The notes below the pieces were generated by a model. The model was not told where the DNA came from and did not search any database. It worked only from the letters and a program-made list of their open reading frames with translations. The position numbers and the translations under genes are program-made. From JANQHS01 sp965227315 (GTDB lineage Bacteria > Bacteroidota > Bacteroidia > Cytophagales > CCMP332), in the NCBI GenBank assembly GCA_965227315.1, contig OZ245737.1, positions 310,001 to 374,000 of the forward strand: a stretch of DNA of 64,000 nt, read 5' to 3'. This document shows, piece after piece, positions 35,694 through 43,975 of the stretch. Numbering within the stretch: the stretch's first letter is position 1; the number at the start of each line of letters is the position of its first letter.

Positions 35694-35819
35694 TTTCTTA
35701 GACTTTTGTTTTCTCTCTAACCGTTTTAGTCGTTTGACGGAGCCAATCTCAATTCTGAAAAGCATGATTCACCTGACCAAGCTTAGTAAAGAATTTGATT
35801 GATGTCAGTATTTGGATCC

Positions 35820-36452
35820 CTACATTCGGGATCTTACTCCCACTTCCGAGCAGATCGGACAGTCCTCCATAATATGTCCGCGAGCAGGGCAATATTCCCT
35901 TCCAAAATAAATGATCTGAAGGTGCAGATCAGCCCATTTCTCTCTTGGAAAAAGGGCTTTCAGATCCTTTTCGGTTTGAACCACATTTTTCCCATTGCTC
36001 AAACCCCAGCGGTATGCAAGTCTGTGGATATGGGTATCTACGGGAAATGCTGGCTCACCAAATGCCTGCACCATCACCACCGAAGCTGTTTTATGGCCCA
36101 CTCCCGGTAATCTTTCCAACTCCTCCAGAGTCCTGGGAACCTGTCCCTGATACTCTTCAACAAGTATTTTTGATAGTCCTGAAATCGCTTTGGACTTTGC
36201 CGGTGCCAAACCACATGGACGAATGATGTTCTCGATCCTGTCCACATCCAGCTTTTCCATGGCATATGGATCATCTGCGACTTCAAACAGCAAGGGTGAT
36301 ATCTCATTAACCTTCTTGTCGGTGCACTGCGCTGACAGAAGGACTGCGATCAAAAGAGTATAGGGATCCTCATGCTTTAAGGGGATCCCCGGCCCGGGGT
36401 AAAGCTCCTCAAGCTTTTTCTCTATCCATAAAGCTTTTTCCTTGCGTTTCAA
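35820..36452 (-). CDS. nth: Endonuclease III-like DNA glycosylase/AP lyase
   Basis: 210 aa from a TTG that overlaps the rhodanese stop (TTGA). The helix-hairpin-helix L-P-G-V-G-H-K-T-A and the catalytic Asp in F-P-V-D-T-H-I-H, with the Lys of GHKTA, are intact. The C-terminal iron-sulfur region reads C-P-A-R-G-H-I-M-E-D-C-P-I-C and shows only three cysteines, while the classical motif has four (C-x6-C-x2-C-x5-C). The enzyme removes oxidised pyrimidines. It is the last gene of the sulfur operon, where reactive sulfur or oxygen species may cause such damage (inference). Confidence 0.9.
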   Translation of the reverse strand: MKRKEKALWIEKKLEELYPGPGIPLKHEDPYTLLIAVLLSAQCTDKKVNEISPLLFEVADDPYAMEKLDVDRIENIIRPCGLAPAKSKAISGLSKILVEEYQGQVPRTLEELERLPGVGHKTASVVMVQAFGEPAFPVDTHIHRLAYRWGLSNGKNVVQTEKDLKALFPREKWADLHLQIIYFGREYCPARGHIMEDCPICSEVGVRSRM

Positions 36453-36775
36453 TTCATTTGATTCCAGGCAATAATACCGCCCGCGAGATTATACAGATCT
36501 TCATGCCCCATCTCAGCCAGAGCCTCACAGGTCCTTGCACTTCTGGCTCCGCTCCTGCAATAGATCAGATAAGTTGGTCCTTTTTCCAGGGATTGTAATC
36601 TCTCGACGAAATCGGGGTCACGCATACTGATCATTTTATACCCGGGAATACTACCGTCGTCAAGTTCCTCGGGCTGTCTCACATCGATCACCACAGCCCC
36701 ATTACCCATTTTCTCCTTGAAAGCCGGGACATCAATATTCTCATAACCTTTCGGTCCACCAAATAAATTAAACAC
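36449..36775 (-). CDS. Single-domain rhodanese
   Basis: 108 aa from GTG 36775, overlapping the upstream stop by 8 nt; the longer frame (36841) would lie inside the previous gene. The active loop is Y-C-R-S-G-A-R-S-A with the catalytic Cys, and V-I-D-V-R-Q-P-E-E is the typical CH2A start. It transfers sulfane sulfur, most likely downstream of the persulfide dioxygenase. Confidence 0.88.
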   Translation of the reverse strand: MFNLFGGPKGYENIDVPAFKEKMGNGAVVIDVRQPEELDDGSIPGYKMISMRDPDFVERLQSLEKGPTYLIYCRSGARSARTCEALAEMGHEDLYNLAGGIIAWNQMN

Positions 36776-38186
36776 GCTCTTTTGTTTTTGATTGACAGAT
36801 AAAGTCCGACACGGGAAGATCCGATGCCTTGATCTCCTCAAATCCCCCCTTGATGTCGACTAGATTTTTAAAGCCCTTTCTCCGCATCATCGACTGTGCT
36901 ATCATGGACCTGTAGCCCGACAGACAATGCATATAGTAAGTCTTCTCCGGGTCCAGTTGATCAAGATTCTCGTTGATGAAATCCAGAGGGAAGTTAACCG
37001 CATCCTTCAGGTGCTCAGCCTCATACTCGCCAGGCTTTCTCACATCGAGAATGACCGAACCCGGATTTGACTCATAAGCCGATTTCAAATCAGCCGGATT
37101 GATAGAAGGAATTTTCTCCACTTCATTACCCGCGATGATCCAGCTTTCAATTCCTCCCTCAAGGAATCCAAGGGCATGATCATAGCCGACCCTTGCCAGA
37201 CGCATGATGGTTTCTTCTTCTCTTTCACTATCACATACCAGCAGAAATTTTTGATTGAGATCCGGGATCAATGTTCCCACCCATACTGCAAACATTCCAT
37301 CCAGGGGAATGTTGATCGAGCCCGGAATATATTCATGTGCGAATTCCTTTTCATCCCTGGTATCAAGGATCAGTGCACCATTTTCCAATTCCTTTTTGAA
37401 TTTTTCCAAGTCAAGACCTCGATAAGAGTGCTTCAACACCTCCGAATAATCATCGTACCCCTGCTTGTTCAAAACAGCATTTTTCAAGAAATACTGTGGC
37501 GGCGGAAGAATCCCGTCTGTCAATTCCTTAATGAATTCTTCCTTGCTCAAATTGGGGTCAAGCGCATAATTCACCCTCTTCTGATGTCCAAGTGTATCCT
37601 GGGTTTCATCACTCATGTTCTTTCCACAGGCTGAACCGGCACCATGGCCCGGATATACAATTACCTCATCCGACAGAGGAATGATCTTAGACTTCAATGA
37701 TTCGAAAAGAAGTCCTGCAAGATCCTCTTGCGAAAGGTCACTTTTTACAGCCAGATCAGGCCTTCCTACATCTCCTATAAAGAGCGTGTCACCTGAGAAT
37801 ATGGCATGTTCCTTACCCTGCTCATCCAACAGCAGGTAAGTACTTGATTCCAGAGTATGGCCCGGAGTATGCAATACTTTGATCTTGACATCGCCCAATT
37901 GGAGAATCTCTCCATCCTCAGCCACATGGGCCTCAAAATTGGTCACCGCACTTGGTCCATATACGATAGTTGCCCCTGTTCTTTTGGCCAGGTCGATATG
38001 GCCTGAGACAAAATCCGCATGGAAGTGAGTCTCAAGAATATACTTGATCCTGGCTCCACGCTCATTGGCTCTTTCCACGTATGGTTCTGGATCCCGGAGC
38101 GGGTCCACAATGGCAACTTCACCATTCGATTCAATATAATAAGCTGCCTCAGCAAGGCAGTTGGTATACATCTGTTCAACAATCAT
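36768..38186 (-). CDS. Persulfide dioxygenase-rhodanese fusion (CstB-like, MBL plus two rhodanese domains)
   Basis: 472 aa. The N-terminal MBL domain (1-245) has T-H-F-H-A-D-F-V-S-G-H, H-T-P-G-H-T and F-S-G-D-T-L-F as iron ligands of the ETHE1 class. Rhodanese 1 (about 265-360) has L-L-V-C-D-S-E-R-E; rhodanese 2 (about 370-465) has Y-M-H-C-L-S-G-Y-R. The arrangement matches CstB-type enzymes, which convert persulfides to thiosulfate or sulfite. It overlaps the tauE stop by 4 nt. Confidence 0.9.
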   Translation of the reverse strand: MIVEQMYTNCLAEAAYYIESNGEVAIVDPLRDPEPYVERANERGARIKYILETHFHADFVSGHIDLAKRTGATIVYGPSAVTNFEAHVAEDGEILQLGDVKIKVLHTPGHTLESSTYLLLDEQGKEHAIFSGDTLFIGDVGRPDLAVKSDLSQEDLAGLLFESLKSKIIPLSDEVIVYPGHGAGSACGKNMSDETQDTLGHQKRVNYALDPNLSKEEFIKELTDGILPPPQYFLKNAVLNKQGYDDYSEVLKHSYRGLDLEKFKKELENGALILDTRDEKEFAHEYIPGSINIPLDGMFAVWVGTLIPDLNQKFLLVCDSEREEETIMRLARVGYDHALGFLEGGIESWIIAGNEVEKIPSINPADLKSAYESNPGSVILDVRKPGEYEAEHLKDAVNFPLDFINENLDQLDPEKTYYMHCLSGYRSMIAQSMMRRKGFKNLVDIKGGFEEIKASDLPVSDFICQSKTKERV

Positions 38187-38998
38187 ATTTTGTCAATTAA
38201 TAGTTCTTTACTGATTACAAACAATGCCATGACCAGGACGAAATATCCGAACCCGACCTTCAACTTAGTCCCTGATACCCTTCGATTCAAAATTCCCCCT
38301 ACAAATATCCCAACAATCGCAAGAGCCGAAAAGATCATTAAGAACATCCAATCGATGGGCTGGTTTCCCAGATCACCCAGAAAACCAAATAAGGATTTCA
38401 CAGAAATGATCAGCAGGGACGTTCCCACCGCAAGTTTCATTGGGAGTCCTGCAAGAATAACCAGGGCTGGAATGATCAGAAATCCTCCACCGGCCCCTAC
38501 AAGCCCCGTAAAGAATCCCACCACTATCCCATCTATGGTGATCTTAAGGTATTTAAAATCGGGTTCCCCCTCTACACCGGTTGCCTGATTAGGGTCGCTC
38601 TTTCTTCCGGACCTGATCATGGAAAAGGAGGCCAGGACCATGATGATCGCAAACAAGAGCATGATGGCCAGATCCTTGGTCACTACAAAATCACCCAAAG
38701 CAAAAATCTGATCGGGTATCACCGGTACCACCCACTTTCTGGTGATGAAAACGGTCAGCGTACTGGGAATGCCAAATACTATGGCAGTACGGTAGCTCAC
38801 AAGCTTTTGTCTCATATATGTCCCAGCGCCGATCAATGACGAAGCCCCAACGATGAACAGCGAGTAGGCCGTGGCAAGAACCGGACTTGTTCCCATCAGG
38901 TACACCAGTACGGGAACGGTCAGGATCGATCCGCCTCCCCCGATCATCCCCAATGACAATCCGATTAAAATCGCTGAAAAATACCCCAGGGTCTCCAT
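38183..38998 (-). CDS. TauE/SafE-type sulfite or sulfur-anion exporter
   Basis: 271 aa, about eight membrane segments. The first segment ends in G-L-S-L-G-M-I-G-G-G-G-S-I-L-T-V-P, the family signature; a second copy, V-G-A-G-G-G-F-L-I-I-P, opens the second half. Such carriers export sulfite or related anions. Context with a persulfide dioxygenase supports sulfite export. Separated by 3 nt from the ArsR regulator. Confidence 0.9.
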   Translation of the reverse strand: METLGYFSAILIGLSLGMIGGGGSILTVPVLVYLMGTSPVLATAYSLFIVGASSLIGAGTYMRQKLVSYRTAIVFGIPSTLTVFITRKWVVPVIPDQIFALGDFVVTKDLAIMLLFAIIMVLASFSMIRSGRKSDPNQATGVEGEPDFKYLKITIDGIVVGFFTGLVGAGGGFLIIPALVILAGLPMKLAVGTSLLIISVKSLFGFLGDLGNQPIDWMFLMIFSALAIVGIFVGGILNRRVSGTKLKVGFGYFVLVMALFVISKELLIDKI

Positions 38999-39001
38999 TG
39001 A

Positions 39002-39307
39002 CTAGACGTAGTTGCAGTCGCAGTTCTGAATACAACTCAAAACCTTGACCACATCTTTTTCCTTTAGAAAATAAAACACCTTGTTGCCATCTTTCCGGGA
39101 AGAAAGGATGCCTTTGAGCTTCATGTTGATCAAATGATGCGAGATAGCACTTTGCTCTTCCCCGGTGCTTTCGGTCACCTCACTCACAGAAAGCTCCTGG
39201 TTCTTTTCGAGCAATTGAATGATCGCCAGCCTTACCGGATGAGCTATGGTCTTGAGAATAAATGCTCCTTTCTCTAAAGAGTTTGTATCGATCTTCGTTT
39301 GAGGCAT
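39002..39307 (-). CDS. ArsR-family regulator of the sulfur operon
   Basis: 101 aa. The winged-helix core (15-85) shows H-P-V-R-L-A-I-I-Q-L-L and Q-S-A-I-S-H-H-L-I-N-M-K. All cysteines are in the tail: Cys92, Cys96 and Cys98 (C-x3-C-x-C). BigR/SqrR persulfide sensors use a different, more distant cysteine pair, so sensing by this tail is inference; metal binding is the alternative. A perfect 22-bp palindrome lies 5 nt upstream of the ATG. Confidence 0.88.
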   Translation of the reverse strand: MPQTKIDTNSLEKGAFILKTIAHPVRLAIIQLLEKNQELSVSEVTESTGEEQSAISHHLINMKLKGILSSRKDGNKVFYFLKEKDVVKVLSCIQNCDCNYV

Positions 39308-39312
39308 ATATT

Positions 39313-39334
39313 AATATGAAAATATTTTCATATT
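39313..39334. promoter_or_regulatory. Operator of the ArsR-led sulfur operon
   Basis: A perfect 22-bp palindrome with half-site AATATGAAAAT, 5-27 nt before the ArsR start codon. A TATATTGC close to the -7 consensus overlaps its distal edge, so a bound dimer would block initiation. Confidence 0.7.
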
Positions 39335-39369
39335 GCAATATAACGGAGATATTTTTTTAATATCAAGTC

Positions 39370-39993
39370 CTACTGAAAAATACCATAGAGCTCCCGGTTG
39401 ACCATCTCGATCACAGTAGCCAGATGACCAGGCTCTTTCACATAATCGTATTCATCCGCTTCGATGATCAGCAGTTTTCCATGCTGATATTTTCCAATCC
39501 ATTGCTCATATAGCTCGTTGAGATCCTTGAGATATTGAAGGTTGATTTTCGACTCATAATCCCGGTTTCGAATGTTGATCCGCCTGACCAGATTCGGAAC
39601 ATCGGATCTTAAGTAGATCAACAGATCGGGAGGCGGAGAATTCTGCTCAACACGGTCATATTCCCTGAGATACTTCTGATAGTTGGCATTGGAGATATTG
39701 CCTGAAGCGTGAAGGTGTTTGGCAAAAATGTAGGCGTCCTCATAAATGGTACGGTCCTGGACTACAGCGTTCCTGGAAAGCTGAATATTCTTGACCTGAT
39801 CGTAACGATTGAAAAGAAAATAGACCTGAAGTTTATAGGCCCATTTTTTCATGTCATAGTAGAAATCCTCCAGATAAGGATTGTCCTCAACTGATTCCAG
39901 CATGACATCCCATCCAAAATGTTTCGAAAGCTCTTTAGCAAGGGTGGTTTTTCCGGATCCTATATTTCCGGAAAGCGCGATGTGCTTGACCAT
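39370..39993 (-). CDS. Deoxynucleoside kinase
   Basis: 207 aa. P-loop G-N-I-G-S-G-K-T-T; substrate-site segments E-D-N-P-Y-L-E-D-F-Y and D-R-T-I-Y-E-D-A-Y; LID-like R-R-I-N-I-R-N-R. It phosphorylates deoxynucleosides for salvage; specificity is not predictable here. The start overlaps the beta-barrel stop by 1 nt. Confidence 0.9.
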   Translation of the reverse strand: MVKHIALSGNIGSGKTTLAKELSKHFGWDVMLESVEDNPYLEDFYYDMKKWAYKLQVYFLFNRYDQVKNIQLSRNAVVQDRTIYEDAYIFAKHLHASGNISNANYQKYLREYDRVEQNSPPPDLLIYLRSDVPNLVRRINIRNRDYESKINLQYLKDLNELYEQWIGKYQHGKLLIIEADEYDYVKEPGHLATVIEMVNRELYGIFQ

Positions 39994-40757
39994 TAGCCCT
40001 TATACTTCTTAGGGTTAATGGGTTTGTATTTTTCCCTTTTATTCCTTTTGTCCGGGGAGTTAAGTGTGTATGTAGGAATGACCCAGGTTAAACCAAGGAA
40101 GAAGGTGACATTCAGATTTTTCATCTGGTAGTCAGGAGATCTGTCAAAGTCAGAGGACTCGGCGTCAATAATATTCCTGAAACTGTGGGTATATCTCACT
40201 CCCGCTGTAAACATTTTCCAATCGGAGATATCGATATCGATTCCCCCACCTATGATCAAGCCCGGATCGAACTTATAATACTGTGCGGCGACATCCACCA
40301 TCGGTGGCACGCCTCCACCATAGTAATCGATGGTAAAATCATCTCTCACGCTTACCGCCCAGGCAAATGAAGGGCCGATGAACAGGTTTGGACGATTAGG
40401 GGTATAAGGCGAAAAGTTCAGTTGTACCAATACGGGAATTTCAAAATAGATCGATCTCAACTGCCCGGTAGGCTGGCCGAACCCAGTCTCCCCCGGGTTG
40501 TTGTCCAGATTTGCTCCCTTCGAAATATAATTGAATCCCGAACTCATGGAAAAGAACCTTCTGGGCCGGTATTTGACATAGGTTCCAATAAAAAATCCGG
40601 GAACCAACTCAGCGTTGGAGATATCACCTCCCAAAGGCCAAGTACCATTCACTGTAGACATCGACAATCCTCCATTGATGCCCCATCCAAATCTTTGAGC
40701 CTGTGCAGCACCAAAGAACAGAAAGCAGAAAAGAAATACAGCGAAAGCTTTTTTCAT
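39993..40757 (-). CDS. PorT-like outer-membrane beta-barrel protein
   Basis: 254 aa with a signal peptide (1-20, ending A-Q-A-Q). W-G-I-N-G-G-L-S-M-S-T opens a barrel of about eight strands (F-S-M-S-S-G-F-N-Y-I-S-K-G-A, F-I-G-P-S-F-A-W). The basic tail K-R-E-K-Y-K-P is unusual for a barrel C-terminus. Function unknown. Confidence 0.7.
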   Translation of the reverse strand: MKKAFAVFLFCFLFFGAAQAQRFGWGINGGLSMSTVNGTWPLGGDISNAELVPGFFIGTYVKYRPRRFFSMSSGFNYISKGANLDNNPGETGFGQPTGQLRSIYFEIPVLVQLNFSPYTPNRPNLFIGPSFAWAVSVRDDFTIDYYGGGVPPMVDVAAQYYKFDPGLIIGGGIDIDISDWKMFTAGVRYTHSFRNIIDAESSDFDRSPDYQMKNLNVTFFLGLTWVIPTYTLNSPDKRNKREKYKPINPKKYKG

Positions 40758-40774
40758 AGACCAAATGCTTTAGG

Positions 40775-40782
40775 CAAAGTTA
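40775..40782 (-). promoter_or_regulatory. -7 box candidate for the PorT-like gene
   Basis: TAACTTTG on the minus strand, 17 nt upstream of the ATG at 40757. Confidence 0.4.
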
Positions 40783-40814
40783 CAAATTTGAAAAGAGCCG
40801 TTAAATAGGCAATG

Positions 40815-42182
40815 CTAAAAGAAATATCGGATCATTTTCCTGACAATCCCAAGATACCTACCGTAGGGTGGATATCTGAGAGGGATCTCAAGTGACTTGG
40901 GCTTTCTTAACACAGTCTTTTTATGTGAAAAGGTGACAAAGCTGTCCTTTCCATGGTATTTGCCCATTCCGCTATGACCATATCCCCCGACCGGTAAGGT
41001 GGGACTTGCAAAATGAATGGCGGCATCGTTAACACAAAAATCTCCGGAAGGCATATTCTCCCTGGCTATCTTCTGAAGCCGCTTGCTTCCTGAGAAGAAA
41101 TAGATCGCCATGGGTTTCGGGAGTTTTCGAACCTTTTCAACGGCCCCTTCAAGGTTTTTATAGGACATCGTCGGAAGCACAGGTCCGAAGATCTCTTCCT
41201 GCATAACCTTTCCCTCCAGATCCTCAACTGCAAGAATCGTCGGAGCAAATAGCAATTCCCCTTTTTCACGCTCCCCTCCTGCGATGACCTCACCTTCTTC
41301 AAGATATGACTCCAGCCGCTCGAAGGCTTGTAGATGGATTACCCTGGCGTAATTCATTCCATTGCCCTTCCGGTATTTGGAAAAATATCTTTCCAACTCT
41401 CTCAAAAATTCATCCTTGATCTTTTCATGTACCAGTAGATAATCGGGCGCAACGCAGGTCTGTCCCCCGTTCAGGAACTTCGCCCAGGCTACTCTCCTTG
41501 CCGCCGCCTTTATATCGGCATCATAATGAATGATCGCAGGCGATTTACCTCCAAGCTCGAGCACAAGTGGAGTCAGGTTTTCCGCAGCAGCCTTCATGAC
41601 GATCTTTCCAACTTTGGTACTTCCGGTAAAAAAGATGAAGTCAAACTTCTCTTTTAAAAGAGCCTCACCCACCCTATGATCTCCCTTTACACCCTTCACA
41701 TGATTCTCGTCAAATACCTCTTCCAGGATCTCCAGAATGATCCCTGTCGTGTTTGCCGTATGCTCCGAGGGTTTGACGATCGCACAATTTCCCGCTGCCA
41801 CCGCCCCGATCAACGGGACCATGGCCAAATTGAAGGGATAGTTCCATGGGGCCATGATCAAGGTGGCGCCGAATGGTTTATGGATGGTAAAAGCCGTTGA
41901 AGGAATATTAAAAAGGCCACCGTGGACATATTTTGGTCTCATCCAGGTTTTCAGATTCTTTTTGGCGTAGTTGATCTCCTGAAGGGTCAGCAGGATCTCG
42001 TTTGTCAGTATCTCAAATTCCGGTTTTCCAAAATCCTTTTGAATTGCTTCTATGATCCTTTCCTGATTGTCTTTGATCGAGCTCCGTAGGCGTGACAAAG
42101 CCGCTCTTCTAAATGAAAGGGATCGGGTATTACCCGCGACGAAAAAGTCTCTTTGCGATTGGATGATCTCCTGGAAATTCAT
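40815..42182 (-). CDS. Aldehyde dehydrogenase, ALDH3-type
   Basis: 455 aa, the length of ALDH3-like enzymes. F-F-T-G-S-T-K-V-G binds NAD(P), E-L-G-G-K-S-P supplies the catalytic Glu, and G-G-Q-T-C-V-A-P-D carries the catalytic Cys. The C-terminus (Y-G-H-S-G-M-G-K-Y-H-G, then F-S-H-K-K) is also ALDH3-like. Likely substrates are fatty or aromatic aldehydes (family knowledge). Confidence 0.92.
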   Translation of the reverse strand: MNFQEIIQSQRDFFVAGNTRSLSFRRAALSRLRSSIKDNQERIIEAIQKDFGKPEFEILTNEILLTLQEINYAKKNLKTWMRPKYVHGGLFNIPSTAFTIHKPFGATLIMAPWNYPFNLAMVPLIGAVAAGNCAIVKPSEHTANTTGIILEILEEVFDENHVKGVKGDHRVGEALLKEKFDFIFFTGSTKVGKIVMKAAAENLTPLVLELGGKSPAIIHYDADIKAAARRVAWAKFLNGGQTCVAPDYLLVHEKIKDEFLRELERYFSKYRKGNGMNYARVIHLQAFERLESYLEEGEVIAGGEREKGELLFAPTILAVEDLEGKVMQEEIFGPVLPTMSYKNLEGAVEKVRKLPKPMAIYFFSGSKRLQKIARENMPSGDFCVNDAAIHFASPTLPVGGYGHSGMGKYHGKDSFVTFSHKKTVLRKPKSLEIPLRYPPYGRYLGIVRKMIRYFF

Positions 42183-42199
42183 GCCTTTTTAGATGCAGG

Positions 42200-42207
42200 C
42201 AAACATA
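42200..42207 (-). promoter_or_regulatory. -7 box candidate for the aldehyde dehydrogenase
   Basis: TATGTTTG on the minus strand, 17 nt upstream of the ATG at 42182. Confidence 0.4.
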
Positions 42208-42481
42208 TATAAATCCATCTGTATTTCACCAGAAATCCTGATCAGGCAGAGTACGTGAGAAGATGCCAAATATCAAAACAGGCCCAAAGCATCAATGCAT
42301 AAAAAAAGGCATGCCAGAAGCACACCTCTTATTGATCTATTGTACCCATTATGGAAGACGGCTCTAAATAAGCCATACAACGTAAAGAAAATGTTAAGAG
42401 CGTTTTTCCAATAAATGAAATGTGGTCACGATTTCTCAACAATTTCTTAACAAGCCTGAAAGACCAAAGCACAAGCTTAAC
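42208..42481. other. Intergenic region without a recognised gene
   Basis: About 270 bp between the ALDH promoter and the small gene at 42482. It is AT-rich, with no clear terminator, tRNA-like or riboswitch-like structure. An open frame enters from GTG 42422 but shows no coding character before 42482. Confidence 0.5.
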
Positions 42482-42685
42482 ATGGGTTTAAAAACCTATT
42501 CAAAATCAATTAAACATAGGTTCCCTGTTTTGCATATGCTTAAAAAAGCGTTGATAGAGACCAAAAAGCTGAGAGACGGAGGTGCCAATGCTCCTGAACT
42601 CTTGCGGTATCTGCACCGGCATTACCCCTACCTTGAGGATCACCAGGTCTGGTGGATCATCGAACAGGTGATCAAAGCCGCCTGA
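42482..42685 (+). CDS. Small basic protein of unknown function
   Basis: 67 aa from ATG 42482; a GTG at 42422 would add 20 residues. It is rich in Lys, His and Leu with two amphipathic helices (H-M-L-K-K-A-L-I-E-T-K-K and L-L-R-Y-L-H-R-H-Y-P). W-W-I-I-E-Q closes the protein. No family recognised. The clean helical pattern argues for a real gene. Confidence 0.45.
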   Translation: MGLKTYSKSIKHRFPVLHMLKKALIETKKLRDGGANAPELLRYLHRHYPYLEDHQVWWIIEQVIKAA

Positions 42686-42738
42686 AAAATTCATACTTGT
42701 TCGGGAATTCTTTAATTTTTGCTTTCAAAGCAAATGCG

Positions 42739-43533
42739 ATGAGGTCGATTAGCCTGAACATCACTCTATGCCTTGTATTCCTGTTTGTCCTTTCGAGCTG
42801 TTCGGATAGCGATGATTCTCCGGCACCGGGTGGCAGTTCGAAAATCAAAAGAAGCTCTATTATCCCCAACAGCCTGGATGGAAAAAACACCAATAAGATC
42901 GGATGTATCAACTTCGAAGACAATGAGATCCTCATCGAAGTCTGGAATCCATACAGCACCGATGCCGTTAGCGGAACACTCATTCTGAACGGAAGGACCA
43001 TTTACTCCGGTTCATTCTCAAGTTCTCCACGGGATACGATCATTGTCAATGACAGCCTTGATTATCTTGGATTCAACTACTTCGCCTTCGTATCAGACTC
43101 TTTCGAACGGAGTTTTGCAAGGCTGGAGGTTCAGATCTCCAATGCGACCAGCACCCATAAATTTCCGCTGCTTTCGGATATCGCGAATGCAGAGGCGGTT
43201 AACATGGTATTGGAATATGAGAACATCGCATGCGGAGCAAATAGTGCGATTGATTACAGGTTCGGCCAAGCGATCGTTTGGCTGGATCATGATCCAAACT
43301 GCGGGATTGAGATCGAAGTAGAGGTATATGATGACAATTCCACTTACAATGCCGCGATCACCAATTACATTTTTCCCCCTTCCACCCCTACCTGTGCCTC
43401 AAGTGGGGTCGCTCATTTTGTTCTCAATGAAGGGAGCTACACCTATATCGCAACATGTGATGGGAAATCCTGGGGGCCCGAGAGTTTTGATGTTACAGCC
43501 GCCGACTGCAAAAGGGTGCGGCTACCTCAATAG
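42739..43533 (+). CDS. Lipoprotein of unknown function
   Basis: 264 aa from ATG 42739. The lipobox is V-L-S-S-C (Cys20), followed by an Asp/Ser-rich linker. The rest is beta-rich with eight or so further Cys residues, some likely paired (G-C-I-N-F, I-A-C-G-A-N, N-C-G-I, T-C-A). It resembles paired Ig-like domains, but no family is recognised. The 3' end is 3 nt from the convergent lipoprotein gene. Confidence 0.6.
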   Translation: MRSISLNITLCLVFLFVLSSCSDSDDSPAPGGSSKIKRSSIIPNSLDGKNTNKIGCINFEDNEILIEVWNPYSTDAVSGTLILNGRTIYSGSFSSSPRDTIIVNDSLDYLGFNYFAFVSDSFERSFARLEVQISNATSTHKFPLLSDIANAEAVNMVLEYENIACGANSAIDYRFGQAIVWLDHDPNCGIEIEVEVYDDNSTYNAAITNYIFPPSTPTCASSGVAHFVLNEGSYTYIATCDGKSWGPESFDVTAADCKRVRLPQ

Positions 43534-43536
43534 ATC

Positions 43537-43971
43537 CTACAGGAATAGTTCGTATTCCTCAGCAAATACACCCTGAGCCTTGAAGAATTTTTGCTCCTCT
43601 TCGGCCTGCCGCTTTATATTCTGATCCAAAACCATGGGAATTTCATCGGCCGGTACGTCAAGAGCCTCATGTGCCAGGGACCAGTAATAATCAAACAATG
43701 GGATAGCCGCATTGATCAATTGATCATCACCACGAAAAGGGCCGATCTCCTGTATTTTCTGTTTTGACGTCTCCGCCTGTATTCTCAATTCCTCAAGGAT
43801 CTCAGATCTTACGCGGCTGTCAGGAGCCTTTGCAAGGTCGGTGATCAGATTCTTCACCCTCATTTGCTGAACGAAGATCGCATCATTATAATCCGCCGGA
43901 CTGACCTGTTCAAGGTTGCATGAACAAAGGGCCACCAGCGACAAAAACAGAAGAATATTTAGAGATTTCAT
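43537..43971 (-). CDS. Small helical lipoprotein
   Basis: 144 aa with lipobox A-L-C-S-C (Cys17 or Cys19). The mature part is helical and acidic, with a pattern (D-A-I-F-V-Q-Q-M, then D-Y-Y-W-S-L-A-H) found in small Bacteroidota surface lipoproteins. Third gene of a three-gene run with the PD40 protein and another lipoprotein. Confidence 0.6.
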   Translation of the reverse strand: MKSLNILLFLSLVALCSCNLEQVSPADYNDAIFVQQMRVKNLITDLAKAPDSRVRSEILEELRIQAETSKQKIQEIGPFRGDDQLINAAIPLFDYYWSLAHEALDVPADEIPMVLDQNIKRQAEEEQKFFKAQGVFAEEYELFL

Positions 43972-43975
43972 CAGT

